Source: JALUZX01 sp964561605 | Lineage (GTDB): Bacteria > Planctomycetota > UBA1135 > JALUZX01 | Length of the DNA stretch: 64,000 nt | Direction of reading: 5' to 3' | NCBI GenBank assembly: GCA_964561605.1 | Contig: CAZLQD010000029.1 | Location: 248,001-312,000, forward strand | In this document: positions 26,106-33,714 of the stretch, in pieces | Position numbering within the stretch: the stretch's first letter is position 1 | Layout: every line of letters starts with the position of its first letter | Program-made: the position numbers and the translations under genes | The notes under the pieces: model-generated | The model's database searches: none | What the model saw: the letters and a program-made list of their open reading frames with translations, nothing else | Told to the model about the DNA's origin: nothing

Positions 26106-27422
26106 TCAGAAGTCCACCTGGAAGCGCATCTGGAAGATGTCTCCTTCGCCGTCGTAGTTCGTGGCGGCCGTAGCGCCGTTCCGGTCGGCCCAGGCATGGA
26201 CGTAGTTGAACATCACCTTCGTGTTGGGGTTGAGATACCAGTTCAACGCCAGGGAGAGGGTGGTGATTTTCCCCCCGTCGACCCGGGAATCGGAGAGGTC
26301 CAGGTTGGAGAACCGGACCGACGCCTCCCAGGCGCCGGGCCCGTCGCCGAAGTTCCCCGTGAAGTTCCGCCTGGGCTTGATCCTGGAGAAGACGCCGGTC
26401 TTCTTCTGGTAGGGACGGGTCTCGCCCGTGAGGAACCAGCTTCCTTTGAGATAGAAACCGGAGAAATCCGGGTCCCCCGCCGCCTTGGAATCCACCATGG
26501 CGCAGACGTATTCGCCCTGGAGGGTGAAGCTCCCGTAGACCATGGCGGCCTCGGCGCCGAGGAGGTTCACCGAGTCGGCGTCTCCCAGGACGCCCGTGTC
26601 GGCCAGGTAGGGGGAGAGATGGGATTCGGGCCTGGCCCTGTAGCGGAGGGAGCCGTCGTCAGGGTCCCTGTAGCTCCACCCCAGGCCCAAGTGGAGGAGC
26701 TTCTCCCCTCCCTCCTCGTACCAGGGAAGCCCCGTGATCCGGGCGGTAAGGTTGTAACGGGTGGCGGCGTCGTCGTGGGTGCCGTTCCCGTAGGACCCGG
26801 TGTTCCGGAAGATCCCGGCCGACCAGGTCATCCGGTCCTGGAGGGCCTTCAGGTGGTTGCAGAAAAGGAAACCCGTGTTCCGGCCGGGGGAGAAGGCGTC
26901 GGTGAGTCCCCTTTCCAGGAAGGAGAGATACTTGCTGGAAGTCAGACGGTTCAGGCCGAAGGGTTCCTTGATGTGGCCTGCCTTGACGGTCCCGATGTAG
27001 GGGATCCCCGAGTAGGACACCCACATGTCCTTGAAGTCGGCGTCGCCGCCGGCGAATTCGTACTGGGCCTTGAAGTGGACGTTCTCGTAGAGGGTCCCGG
27101 CGGCGTAGAACCGGGCCCGGCGGAACTCCACGCCGTCCTGGAAGTCCAGGCCCGCCTTCCTCAAGTCGCCGTCTTCCCTTCCGAAGCACCAGTCGTTCTG
27201 GATCCTGCCGCCGAATTTGAGCTGGAACTCCCCCCCCGGGGAAGCGAAGCGAAGGCCGTTCTTCCAGTAGGCCCGGAGAGGGGTTCCGGCCTGGGATTCC
27301 TCCAGGGCCCGGACCTTTTTCTCCAGGGCCTGGAGTCGGGCCTCGGTGGAGGTCTGGGCCGGCGCGGAGCCGCAAAGGGACAGGGCCCAGGCGGCCCCCA
27401 GGAAAAAGGCTGTTCTCCTCAT
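26106..27422 (-). CDS. OprP/OprO-type phosphate-selective porin
   Basis: The 438-residue outer-membrane protein has a signal peptide ending near SAPAQ. A short coiled-coil stretch (LQALEKKVRALEESQ) is typical of trimeric OprP-like porins. A beta-barrel body follows with FGGRIQNDWCF, FRRARFYAAGTLYENVHFKAQYEF and VKAGHIKEPFGLNRLTSSKYLSFLERGL, a strong family signature. The last residue is Phe (QMRFQVDF). It lets phosphate or polyphosphate through the outer membrane. It leads the porin-phoB-phoR operon, and a candidate PHO box lies upstream, supporting a Pho-regulon role. Confidence 0.88.
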   Translation of the reverse strand: MRRTAFFLGAAWALSLCGSAPAQTSTEARLQALEKKVRALEESQAGTPLRAYWKNGLRFASPGGEFQLKFGGRIQNDWCFGREDGDLRKAGLDFQDGVEFRRARFYAAGTLYENVHFKAQYEFAGGDADFKDMWVSYSGIPYIGTVKAGHIKEPFGLNRLTSSKYLSFLERGLTDAFSPGRNTGFLFCNHLKALQDRMTWSAGIFRNTGSYGNGTHDDAATRYNLTARITGLPWYEEGGEKLLHLGLGWSYRDPDDGSLRYRARPESHLSPYLADTGVLGDADSVNLLGAEAAMVYGSFTLQGEYVCAMVDSKAAGDPDFSGFYLKGSWFLTGETRPYQKKTGVFSRIKPRRNFTGNFGDGPGAWEASVRFSNLDLSDSRVDGGKITTLSLALNWYLNPNTKVMFNYVHAWADRNGATAATNYDGEGDIFQMRFQVDF

Positions 27423-27478
27423 GGTTCGCTCGCTCCTTTCGGTTGAAGGGTCTCTACCGGGAAGCCTCGGGGAAGAAG

Positions 27479-27506
27479 ATCAAAAGAACATGAAGAAAAG
27501 GAGAAG
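27479..27506 (-). promoter_or_regulatory. candidate PHO box for the porin-phoBR operon
   Basis: On the minus strand CTTCTC (27506-27501), CTTCAT (27495-27490) and TTTGAT (27484-27479) follow each other at exact 11-bp steps. They lie 57-84 bp before the porin ATG and are AT-rich relative to their surroundings. This is the third such site in the cluster. Confidence 0.5.
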
Positions 27507-27516
27507 ATTTTTTCCT

Positions 27517-29373
27517 TCATCTCGACTTCCCGTCCTTCTCCAGAAGGAGGAGGCGAAGCCTGGTCGTAGGTTTCCCGGGAAGAACCTGGAGGACCTGGCT
27601 TCCCAGGAAACGGTGGTTCGGGTCGGCCGGACCGGGCCGGTCGGCGGGGAGGAGAACCTGGAAACGTCCCGGACCCGCCCCTTCCAGGGGGAAGGATTTC
27701 CCGTTCCAGGTGAGTTCGGGCGGGGGGGAAGGGGGCCGGACTTCCAGGACGATCTCGAGGGGGGATCTTTCCAGGGCCTTGGGAAGGCATCCTTCCACAC
27801 GGAAGGGAAGTGTGCGGCCCGGTTGGTCTTTTCCGGCCCGGAACAGCTCGAGACTGGAGCCTCCCTGAAACCGGTAGACCAGGAAACCCACTTGGAAACC
27901 CTCCCGGAAACTCCCCAGCCGGGCCGCCGGGACGGCCACGAAGCCCAGGAGGGTCTTCACGGCCTGCTCCAGGGTGGCGGACCATTCCTCCGTGACGGGG
28001 AAGACCCGGTCGGCGAAGGTGGGAAGGCCCCGGGCCACAGGGACCAGGAGGAGGTCTCCTTCCGGGGGGGTCCGGGCCAGCTCCTTCAAGCCGGTGATCC
28101 ACCGGGCGGGGTCCTTTCCCACCAAGGCTGGAAGGACGGTGATGTCGGGCCTCTTCTCCTGGAGGGCCAGGCGGAAGCGGAACTCCAGGAGGGGTTCGTC
28201 TTCCGGGAGGAGGACCCGCAGGGCCGTTCCTGCGGGAAGGCGGGCGGCGAAGGCCAGGGCCCGGGAGACGGCCCGGTCGGCCTTCAGCCTGGCTTCGCCC
28301 TCGCGGTATTCCCGGGAGACCGCCCAGGGCAGGGAGACCAGTGCCCCTGCCAAGAAGAGGAGGGCCCCCGCCCGGGAAGGGAAGCCTCTCCCCCTCGGGA
28401 GGGACCAGGCCGCCGCCGAGAGGGGGGCCAGGAAGGTGAATGCAGGAAGGAGATATCGGACCTGGGGGAGCTTCCAGGGGAGGTAGCCTCCCGCCCAGAA
28501 GAGGAAGAGCAGCAAGGCCCCGAGGAAGGCCGTCCTCCTTTCTCTCTCCAGGTCCGGGAGGGCCCCTCCCCAGAGGAGGGCCGCCCCGGGGAGGAAGAGG
28601 AAGAGGGGGCCCTCCCGGCGGAGATAGAAGGAGAAGGTATGGAGGATCCCTCCGGGGGAGAAGGTGAAGGCCCGGGTGTAGGGGCCCGGGGTCCGGGCGA
28701 GGATGGCAAGGACGCCCAAGGCCAGGACAAGGAGGGCTGCTGCGGCAGACAGGAGAGCGATCCTTCTCCTTCCGAGAGAATACTGATATCCGCATAGGAT
28801 GAGAAGGGCCGGGGCGGTGAAGAGAGCCGTCTCCTTGAGGAGCCCTGCCAGGAACAGGAGGAGGAGAGTGGAGATCCACCGCCTCGAGAGAAGGGCCAGG
28901 TAGGCCCAGATCTCCAGGACGGCCAGGAGGAGTTCCTGCTTCATCAGGGTGTGGGCGTTCTCCAGGAGGCCCGGCGAAGCAAGAAGGAAGACCCAGGCGA
29001 GCCAGGCCCTTCCGCCGAGCCGGGCGGCCAGGCGGCCCGTTCCCAACAGGAGGAGGGCCAGCAACAGGAGGTTTCCCCAGAAGAAGAGGTCCAGGCTTCG
29101 GCCTCCCAGGCGCCAGAGCAGGTGCTGGTAGGCCCAGTAGAGGGGGTAGAAGCGTTCCGGCCTGAGACGGGATGCTTCCTGGATCCAGGCGGCGGGATCG
29201 GGGGCGGCGTCCAGTCTCTCCAGGACGTGGAGGTTGAATCCCAGGTCGTGGAGAGGATGGGCCTCGGCCCCGGAAAGCCTGGGCCAGAGGAAGAGGAAGG
29301 CCAGGGCGAGGGCCCCCAGGATTTCGAGCCATAAGGCCCTTCCCGGCTGAGAGTTGGGGTGGAATCCGCCCAT
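27517..29373 (-). CDS. GT39/ArnT-like polytopic membrane glycosyltransferase, putative
   Basis: The 618-residue protein has about ten membrane helices in its first 420 residues (e.g. ILGALALAFLFLWPRL, LLLLALLLLGTGRL, LLLLFLAGLLKETALF). The first loop carries HPLHDLGFNLHVLERLDAA, where GT-C enzymes have acidic catalytic residues. PWKLPQVRYLLPAFTF resembles the R-Y-x-L-P motif of PMT/ArnT-family proteins. A soluble extracytoplasmic C-terminal domain of about 200 residues follows. GT-C enzymes use lipid-linked sugars on the outer face of the inner membrane. The ATG at 29373 begins the first credible membrane protein start. No good Shine-Dalgarno is seen, and a stem-loop sits just upstream. Confidence 0.65.
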   Translation of the reverse strand: MGGFHPNSQPGRALWLEILGALALAFLFLWPRLSGAEAHPLHDLGFNLHVLERLDAAPDPAAWIQEASRLRPERFYPLYWAYQHLLWRLGGRSLDLFFWGNLLLLALLLLGTGRLAARLGGRAWLAWVFLLASPGLLENAHTLMKQELLLAVLEIWAYLALLSRRWISTLLLLFLAGLLKETALFTAPALLILCGYQYSLGRRRIALLSAAAALLVLALGVLAILARTPGPYTRAFTFSPGGILHTFSFYLRREGPLFLFLPGAALLWGGALPDLERERRTAFLGALLLFLFWAGGYLPWKLPQVRYLLPAFTFLAPLSAAAWSLPRGRGFPSRAGALLFLAGALVSLPWAVSREYREGEARLKADRAVSRALAFAARLPAGTALRVLLPEDEPLLEFRFRLALQEKRPDITVLPALVGKDPARWITGLKELARTPPEGDLLLVPVARGLPTFADRVFPVTEEWSATLEQAVKTLLGFVAVPAARLGSFREGFQVGFLVYRFQGGSSLELFRAGKDQPGRTLPFRVEGCLPKALERSPLEIVLEVRPPSPPPELTWNGKSFPLEGAGPGRFQVLLPADRPGPADPNHRFLGSQVLQVLPGKPTTRLRLLLLEKDGKSR

Positions 29374-29380
29374 GGGGGAC

Positions 29381-29416
29381 AAGGCTAGGGGGGGGGCTTC
29401 GGCAACGTCTAGCCTT
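29381..29416 (-). promoter_or_regulatory. inverted repeat in the GT39-like gene's leader
   Basis: AAGGCTAG (29381-29388) and CTAGCCTT (29409-29416) form a perfect eight-base inverted repeat 7 bp from the start codon, around a GC-rich 20-base loop. The gene lacks a clear ribosome-binding site, so the structure could govern translation or be an operator. Read on the plus strand it is followed by TTCTT and could act as a weak terminator. Confidence 0.35.
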
Positions 29417-29569
29417 TTCTTCCCTCCTCGGGGGTTCTTTTGAGGCCTGGCGGGGGCAAGGAGTGGAAAGGGGGCGGAATCTGGTTCAAGTCTGGGCACG
29501 AAAAAGGGAAGGTGTCCACCAAGATGGGACGGATATCGAAAAAGAGCTTGCACTGAGAGGAGGGAAAAT

Positions 29570-29600
29570 GGACAATCCCTGCATTCAAAGGACAATTCCC
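29570..29600 (+). promoter_or_regulatory. GGACAATYCC direct repeat upstream of the regulator gene
   Basis: GGACAATCCC (29570-29579) and GGACAATTCC (29590-29599) are 20 bp apart, two helical turns. They lie 40-70 bp before the AAA-like regulator gene, in the divergent region. The arrangement suits a dimeric DNA-binding protein, possibly the regulator itself. The rest of this 265-bp gap shows no gene. Confidence 0.35.
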
Positions 29601-29638
29601 TTCTAGGAAGGCTTTGACACACAGACCGGAGCTAGGGG

Positions 29639-31000
29639 ATGAGCTCAGTCTTTTTTCTCCCGGGACAAGAAAGGCCCTTGGCAAGCAGGCTGGAGGCCTT
29701 GGCCCGGGCGGGGATCCAGGCGGAAAGCTGGAACGGGGAGGAAGGAACCCTCCTTCTCCTCCTTTCTTCTCAGGAGGAGCTGGAGGAGATCCAGGGAAGG
29801 CTCGAAGGGGAGACATCGGGGGTCTCCTTGGTCTGGATCCTCCCCGGCGGGGATTCCTATCTCTGGGAGCAGGCGGGCCGGATCGGGGGGGATGCCTTCG
29901 TTCCCTTCGAATCGGGGGACCAGGGGCTCCTTGGAGGAATCGAAGCCGTCCAGGTCGCTGCGGCGGAGCGGGAACTCTGGCTCCTGCCCTGGGAGGAGGC
30001 TCTTGCCCCCCCACCCGGGATGGGACAAGGGAAAGGCCGCCTGGGGGCTGGATGGAGGAAGATCTTCGTCTTTTCCGGGAACGTCGCCTTGGAGGGTGAG
30101 GAAGGATCGGGCCGGACCATCCTGGCCCGGGCCCTCCACAGCCTCCGACGCCCCGAGGGGCCCTATGTAGTCCTGGACGCCGGGGCCCTCGAGGAGAGGG
30201 AACTCCTGGATCTCTTCCTGGGGCGTACCTCCGGGGAGCGGGGGCTCCTGTCCAGGCTCCGGGGAGGGACCCTGGTCCTCAGGGATCCCCAGAAGATGGG
30301 CCACTCCGCCCAGGCCGCCCTCTACGCCTGGCTCCACAGGGAGAGGGAACGCAACGGTGGCGCCGAGGGGGGAATGGTGAAGGTAGTGAGCCTCGTCCCC
30401 AGGAGCCTGGCCTCCCTGGCCTTGGAAGGAGAGTTCAACCGGGCCCTGGCTCTCATCCTGGAAGAACGCTCCCTGAGCCTCCCCTCCTTGAGGGAGCGCA
30501 AGGGGGAGATTCCCGCCATGGCCTCGGCCTGGTGCGCCGCTCCGGGCAGGGGTTGTTGTCTCTCCCTCTCGGCGGCGCGGGCCCTCCAGGGGCACCAGTG
30601 GCCGAGAAACGCTTCCGAACTGGTGGAAGTGCTGGAGGCAGCCTTCTCGCGGGCCGGGAGGGGGAGCACGATCCTCCCCATGCATCTTCCTCCCCAGTTC
30701 CGGGCCGCCGAGGAGGGCCCCGACAGGGAGGAACTCTACCTCCTTCCCAGGCTCGCCCCTTCGGGGCAATTCCCCAGGCTCAAGGAGTTCCGGGAGAAGG
30801 CCAGGCTCCAGGCCGAGCGGGTCTACCTCCTGCGCGCCCTGGAGACGGCCGGGGGGAAAGTTACGGAGGCCCGTAAGATTGCGGGGTTCTCCAAGAGCAC
30901 CTTCTACGCCCTGTTGCAGAAACACGGCCTCCTTCCTCCCAGGAAGAGGGGGAAGGCCGGAAAGGGCGGCGGCGGCTCCTACTCAGAAGCGCCAGGTTAG
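29639..31000 (+). CDS. degenerate sigma-54-activator-like (AAA plus Fis HTH) regulator
   Basis: The 453-residue protein follows the NtrC-type layout with key residues changed. A receiver-like N-terminal part (1-130) has no phospho-acceptor Asp that I can place. The Walker A position reads GEEGSGRT (153-160) with Arg for Lys. The GAFTGA loop that contacts sigma-54 is absent (GRTSGERGLLSRLRGG instead). The Walker B position reads GGTLVLRDP (209-217), losing the DE pair. The following LPSLRERKGEIPAMA matches the family. A Fis-type helix-turn-helix ends the protein (ALETAGGKVTEARKIAGFSKSTFYALLQ). It probably binds DNA without ATP-driven sigma-54 activation. Its end overlaps the convergent FadL gene by 18 bp. 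Confidence 0.75.
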   Translation: MSSVFFLPGQERPLASRLEALARAGIQAESWNGEEGTLLLLLSSQEELEEIQGRLEGETSGVSLVWILPGGDSYLWEQAGRIGGDAFVPFESGDQGLLGGIEAVQVAAAERELWLLPWEEALAPPPGMGQGKGRLGAGWRKIFVFSGNVALEGEEGSGRTILARALHSLRRPEGPYVVLDAGALEERELLDLFLGRTSGERGLLSRLRGGTLVLRDPQKMGHSAQAALYAWLHRERERNGGAEGGMVKVVSLVPRSLASLALEGEFNRALALILEERSLSLPSLRERKGEIPAMASAWCAAPGRGCCLSLSAARALQGHQWPRNASELVEVLEAAFSRAGRGSTILPMHLPPQFRAAEEGPDREELYLLPRLAPSGQFPRLKEFREKARLQAERVYLLRALETAGGKVTEARKIAGFSKSTFYALLQKHGLLPPRKRGKAGKGGGGSYSEAPG

Positions 31001-32179
31001 GCCGAAATCCAGGGAGGTCACGGAAACGGCCGACTTGAGCCGGTAGGTCCCGCCGGAGGAGTTCTCCTCCAAGGTGTTCCGGAACCCGTGAACCAGGGCC
31101 AGGTTGAACGTGATCTCTTCCGTGGCGTCCCAACCCAGGCCGGCCGTGAGGTGGTGCTCCACTACGGCGGGAAAGCCTATGACCCGGAGGTGCTCGTAGG
31201 AGAGGCGGTTCATGCGGGGGCCTTCCATGGAGACCGTCCCGCTGGGGTCCCAGCCGTCGTGGTCCCTTACGGGATTGCGTGCGTAGTTGTATCCGCAACG
31301 CAGTCTCAGCCGGGGCGCCACCCTGTACTCCATTCCGAGGCCGAAGACCCACTGGCTCTTCCAGTCCAGCTCCTCGTAGCCCCTGGCGCCGTGCCAGTCG
31401 ATCCAGCGGAGGTCCGCTTCGAGGAGGAGCTTTCCGCAGGCCCTCCAGGAAAGGCCGAAGCCCGCCTCCTGGGGGTTCTCCAGGGTGAAGTCGTCCCGCA
31501 GGCCGTCACCGTCGAAGTCCCGGACCCTCTCGTGGTCCACGGGCTGGGGGGTCCGGTAGGAAAGGCCCAGGGCGAAGTCTCCGAACTTGTAGAGGCCGCC
31601 CAGGTGGGCGCCGAAGGCGTAGTTGTGGGCCTCTCCCTGGCCCAGGTCGGCCGAGTTGAAGTCGATGTCCAGGCCCAATCCCAGGGAAAGGGCTCCCAGT
31701 CGGTACGCCACGGCGGGGGAGAACTTCATGGCCATGAGGTTGGTCTTCTCCGCCTGGGGATCCCTGTTCCTGTAGTCCACGCCCATCCCGCCGATACCCA
31801 CGGCGGCCAGGCCGAAGCTCCAGTCCTTCCCCAGGGCGGTCCGCAGGGCGAGGGCCGGGGCGGGGGAAGGGGGGACCCGGCTCGAGGCCTTCCAGTCTCC
31901 CGTCCCCGCCGGTGGGGGAGGCTCCTGGACCCGGGCCTTGGTTCGGGGGATGAAGAAGCTCGCCCCGAAGTGGAACTGCGTCCCGGCGATGGTGGTGAGG
32001 GTGGCCGGGTTGGCGAAGACCGCCGTGACGGCGCAACAGGGGGCGGCGATCCCCACGCCTCCCATGGAGCGGGCGTAGGGGCCGACCCCGATGAGCTTGT
32101 CCCCGTTGGTGGCCCGGAGGGAGGGAAGACAGAGGAGGAGGGCTGTGAAAAGGAGGAGGATGTGGCTGTGTCGTCTCAT
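30983..32179 (-). CDS. FadL/OmpP1/TodX-type outer-membrane transporter, paralogue 1
   Basis: The 398-residue outer-membrane protein has a signal peptide (ILLLFTALLLCLPSLRA). The FadL N-terminal hatch follows as GVGPYARSMGGVGIA...FANPATL, the usual family signature. The barrel strands end with SLDFGLTWRF and a terminal Phe. FadL channels pass hydrophobic substrates such as long-chain fatty acids or aromatics. It is about two-thirds identical by eye to the adjacent paralogue, so the pair arose by tandem duplication. A vicinal Cys pair (APCCAV) lies in the hatch of both. It starts 112 bp after the paralogue's stop. The substrate is unknown. Confidence 0.85.
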   Translation of the reverse strand: MRRHSHILLLFTALLLCLPSLRATNGDKLIGVGPYARSMGGVGIAAPCCAVTAVFANPATLTTIAGTQFHFGASFFIPRTKARVQEPPPPAGTGDWKASSRVPPSPAPALALRTALGKDWSFGLAAVGIGGMGVDYRNRDPQAEKTNLMAMKFSPAVAYRLGALSLGLGLDIDFNSADLGQGEAHNYAFGAHLGGLYKFGDFALGLSYRTPQPVDHERVRDFDGDGLRDDFTLENPQEAGFGLSWRACGKLLLEADLRWIDWHGARGYEELDWKSQWVFGLGMEYRVAPRLRLRCGYNYARNPVRDHDGWDPSGTVSMEGPRMNRLSYEHLRVIGFPAVVEHHLTAGLGWDATEEITFNLALVHGFRNTLEENSSGGTYRLKSAVSVTSLDFGLTWRF

Positions 32180-32291
32180 GCCCGTCTCTTTCGCCGGGAG
32201 TTCCGAGAAGAAGAGGGAAAGAAAAGAGGCAAAAGCATAGCGGGGCGGACCCGGGAGTCCACCCCGCCGCGAAAGAGAAGGGAAGAGGTTC

Positions 32292-33491
32292 TCAGAACTT
32301 CCAGGTGATGCCGAAGTCCAGGGAGGTCTCGTCCAGGGTGGAGACCAGCTCGATGGCTCCGCCGGCGGACTTCTCCTTGATCTTGTTCTGGAAGCCCCGG
32401 ACCACGGCGAAGTTGAAGGTCACGTCCTCGGAGACGTCGTAGCCCACGCCGAAGGTCAGGTGGTGCTCGACGATCCCGGGGAATCCCACGATCCGGAAAT
32501 ACTCGTAGCCGAACTGCCCCATGGTGTTGCCGGCCACTTTCTTGGTTCCCGTGCTGGGATTCCACCCGTCGTGGTCGTGGACGGGGTTGCGGCCGTAGTT
32601 GTAACCGCAACGGAGCCTGATCTGGGGGGTGACCCTGTATTCCATGCCGATGGCGAAGACCCACTGGCTCTTCCAATCGAAGTCGTGGTAGCCCTTGGCG
32701 CCGTACCAGTCGAGCCACTTCACGTCGGTCTCCACGAGGAACTTGGGAGTCGGTGTCCAGGAGATCCCGAAGCCGAATTCCTGGGGATTGGCCAGTTTCA
32801 GGTTGTCGTACCGCCCGTCGCCGTTGAAGTCGTAGACTCTTTCGTGGTTGACGGTCTGGGGGGTCCTGTAGGTGGCGCCGAAGGCGAAGTCGCCGAACTT
32901 GTAGAGGAGGCCCAGGTGGGCGCCGAAGGCGTAGTTGTGCGCTTCACCCGCGCCGAAATCGGCGGAATTGAAATCCATGTTCAGGCCCAGACCAAGGGAG
33001 AGATTTCCCATCTTGTAGGCCACGGCCGGGGAGAACTGCATCACCGAGAGGTTGGTGTTGGTGTTCATCGGGTCCTTGCCGCGGTAGTCCACGCCCATCC
33101 CGGCCACTCCCACGGCGGCGAGACCGAAGCTCCAGTTCTTGTCGATGGGCGTGCGGATGACGATGGCCGGCACGGGGAAGGGGGCGTCCTGGCTGTTGCC
33201 CGTCCAGTTGCCCACGCCGGCGGGAGGAGCGGGGGACTTCACCCGGGCCCTCGGGCTGGGCATGAAGAGGCTCGCCCCGAAGTCGAACTGGGTCCCGGCG
33301 ATGGTGGAGAGGGTGGCCGGGTTGGCGAAGGCCGCCGTGATGGCGCAACAGGGGGTGGCGATTCCCACGCCGCCCATGGAGCGGGAGTATGGTCCAACGC
33401 CGATGAGCTTGTCCCCGTTGGTGGCCGAGAGATTCGGCGCCGCCAGGAAGGCGAGACCCAGGGAGGCTGTGAGTAAGGCTTTCTTCTTCAT
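32292..33491 (-). CDS. FadL/OmpP1/TodX-type outer-membrane transporter, paralogue 2
   Basis: The 399-residue protein has a signal peptide (ALLTASLGLAFLAAPNLSA). The hatch is DKLIGVGPYSRSMGGVGIA with TPCCAI and FANPATL, and the barrel ends with SLDFGITWKF. The start at 33491 has AAAGGAG eight bases upstream and gives a clean signal peptide. It is the first of the tandem pair, read after a 223-bp gap containing an AT-rich near-palindrome (33575-33594, AAAGGGAAAATTCCCCTTTT) that may be an operator. Which hydrophobic compound it admits cannot be told. The gene pair is downstream of, but probably not part of, the electron-transfer operon. Confidence 0.85.
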   Translation of the reverse strand: MKKKALLTASLGLAFLAAPNLSATNGDKLIGVGPYSRSMGGVGIATPCCAITAAFANPATLSTIAGTQFDFGASLFMPSPRARVKSPAPPAGVGNWTGNSQDAPFPVPAIVIRTPIDKNWSFGLAAVGVAGMGVDYRGKDPMNTNTNLSVMQFSPAVAYKMGNLSLGLGLNMDFNSADFGAGEAHNYAFGAHLGLLYKFGDFAFGATYRTPQTVNHERVYDFNGDGRYDNLKLANPQEFGFGISWTPTPKFLVETDVKWLDWYGAKGYHDFDWKSQWVFAIGMEYRVTPQIRLRCGYNYGRNPVHDHDGWNPSTGTKKVAGNTMGQFGYEYFRIVGFPGIVEHHLTFGVGYDVSEDVTFNFAVVRGFQNKIKEKSAGGAIELVSTLDETSLDFGITWKF

Positions 33492-33714
33492 GGGCGTCTC
33501 CTTTGGGAAGAGCAGCACAAAGGGAAAAGGGGAAAGGCTGACTTCGATCGTCGCCAACCCCAATGATTCGATGGAAAGGGAAAATTCCCCTTTTCTTTCC
33601 AGGGAAGCTGGAAAAGTTTCTCAAGAATTCGTTTGTTAGGAAAAAAACGGCCATGCTCCCTCCAGGCCCTCCCCTCGCCTTCGGGAAGGGCTGGATTTTC
33701 GGAAAAAGGTAGGT

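Noticed and set aside
25349..26197. PhoR frame continuing upstream into the phoB region as if a fused protein
   Set aside because: The upstream part is an out-of-frame, Arg/Gly/Pro-rich reading of phoB; the true start is the GTG overlapping the phoB stop.
29614..29619. TTGACA as a -35 box for the regulator gene
   Set aside because: It is only 20 bp from the start codon, leaving no room for a -10 box and leader.
33575..33594. AAAGGGAAAATTCCCCTTTT palindrome as a terminator or operator
   Set aside because: The symmetry is imperfect and short in an A/T-rich leader; noted in the FadL entry, but too weak to list separately.
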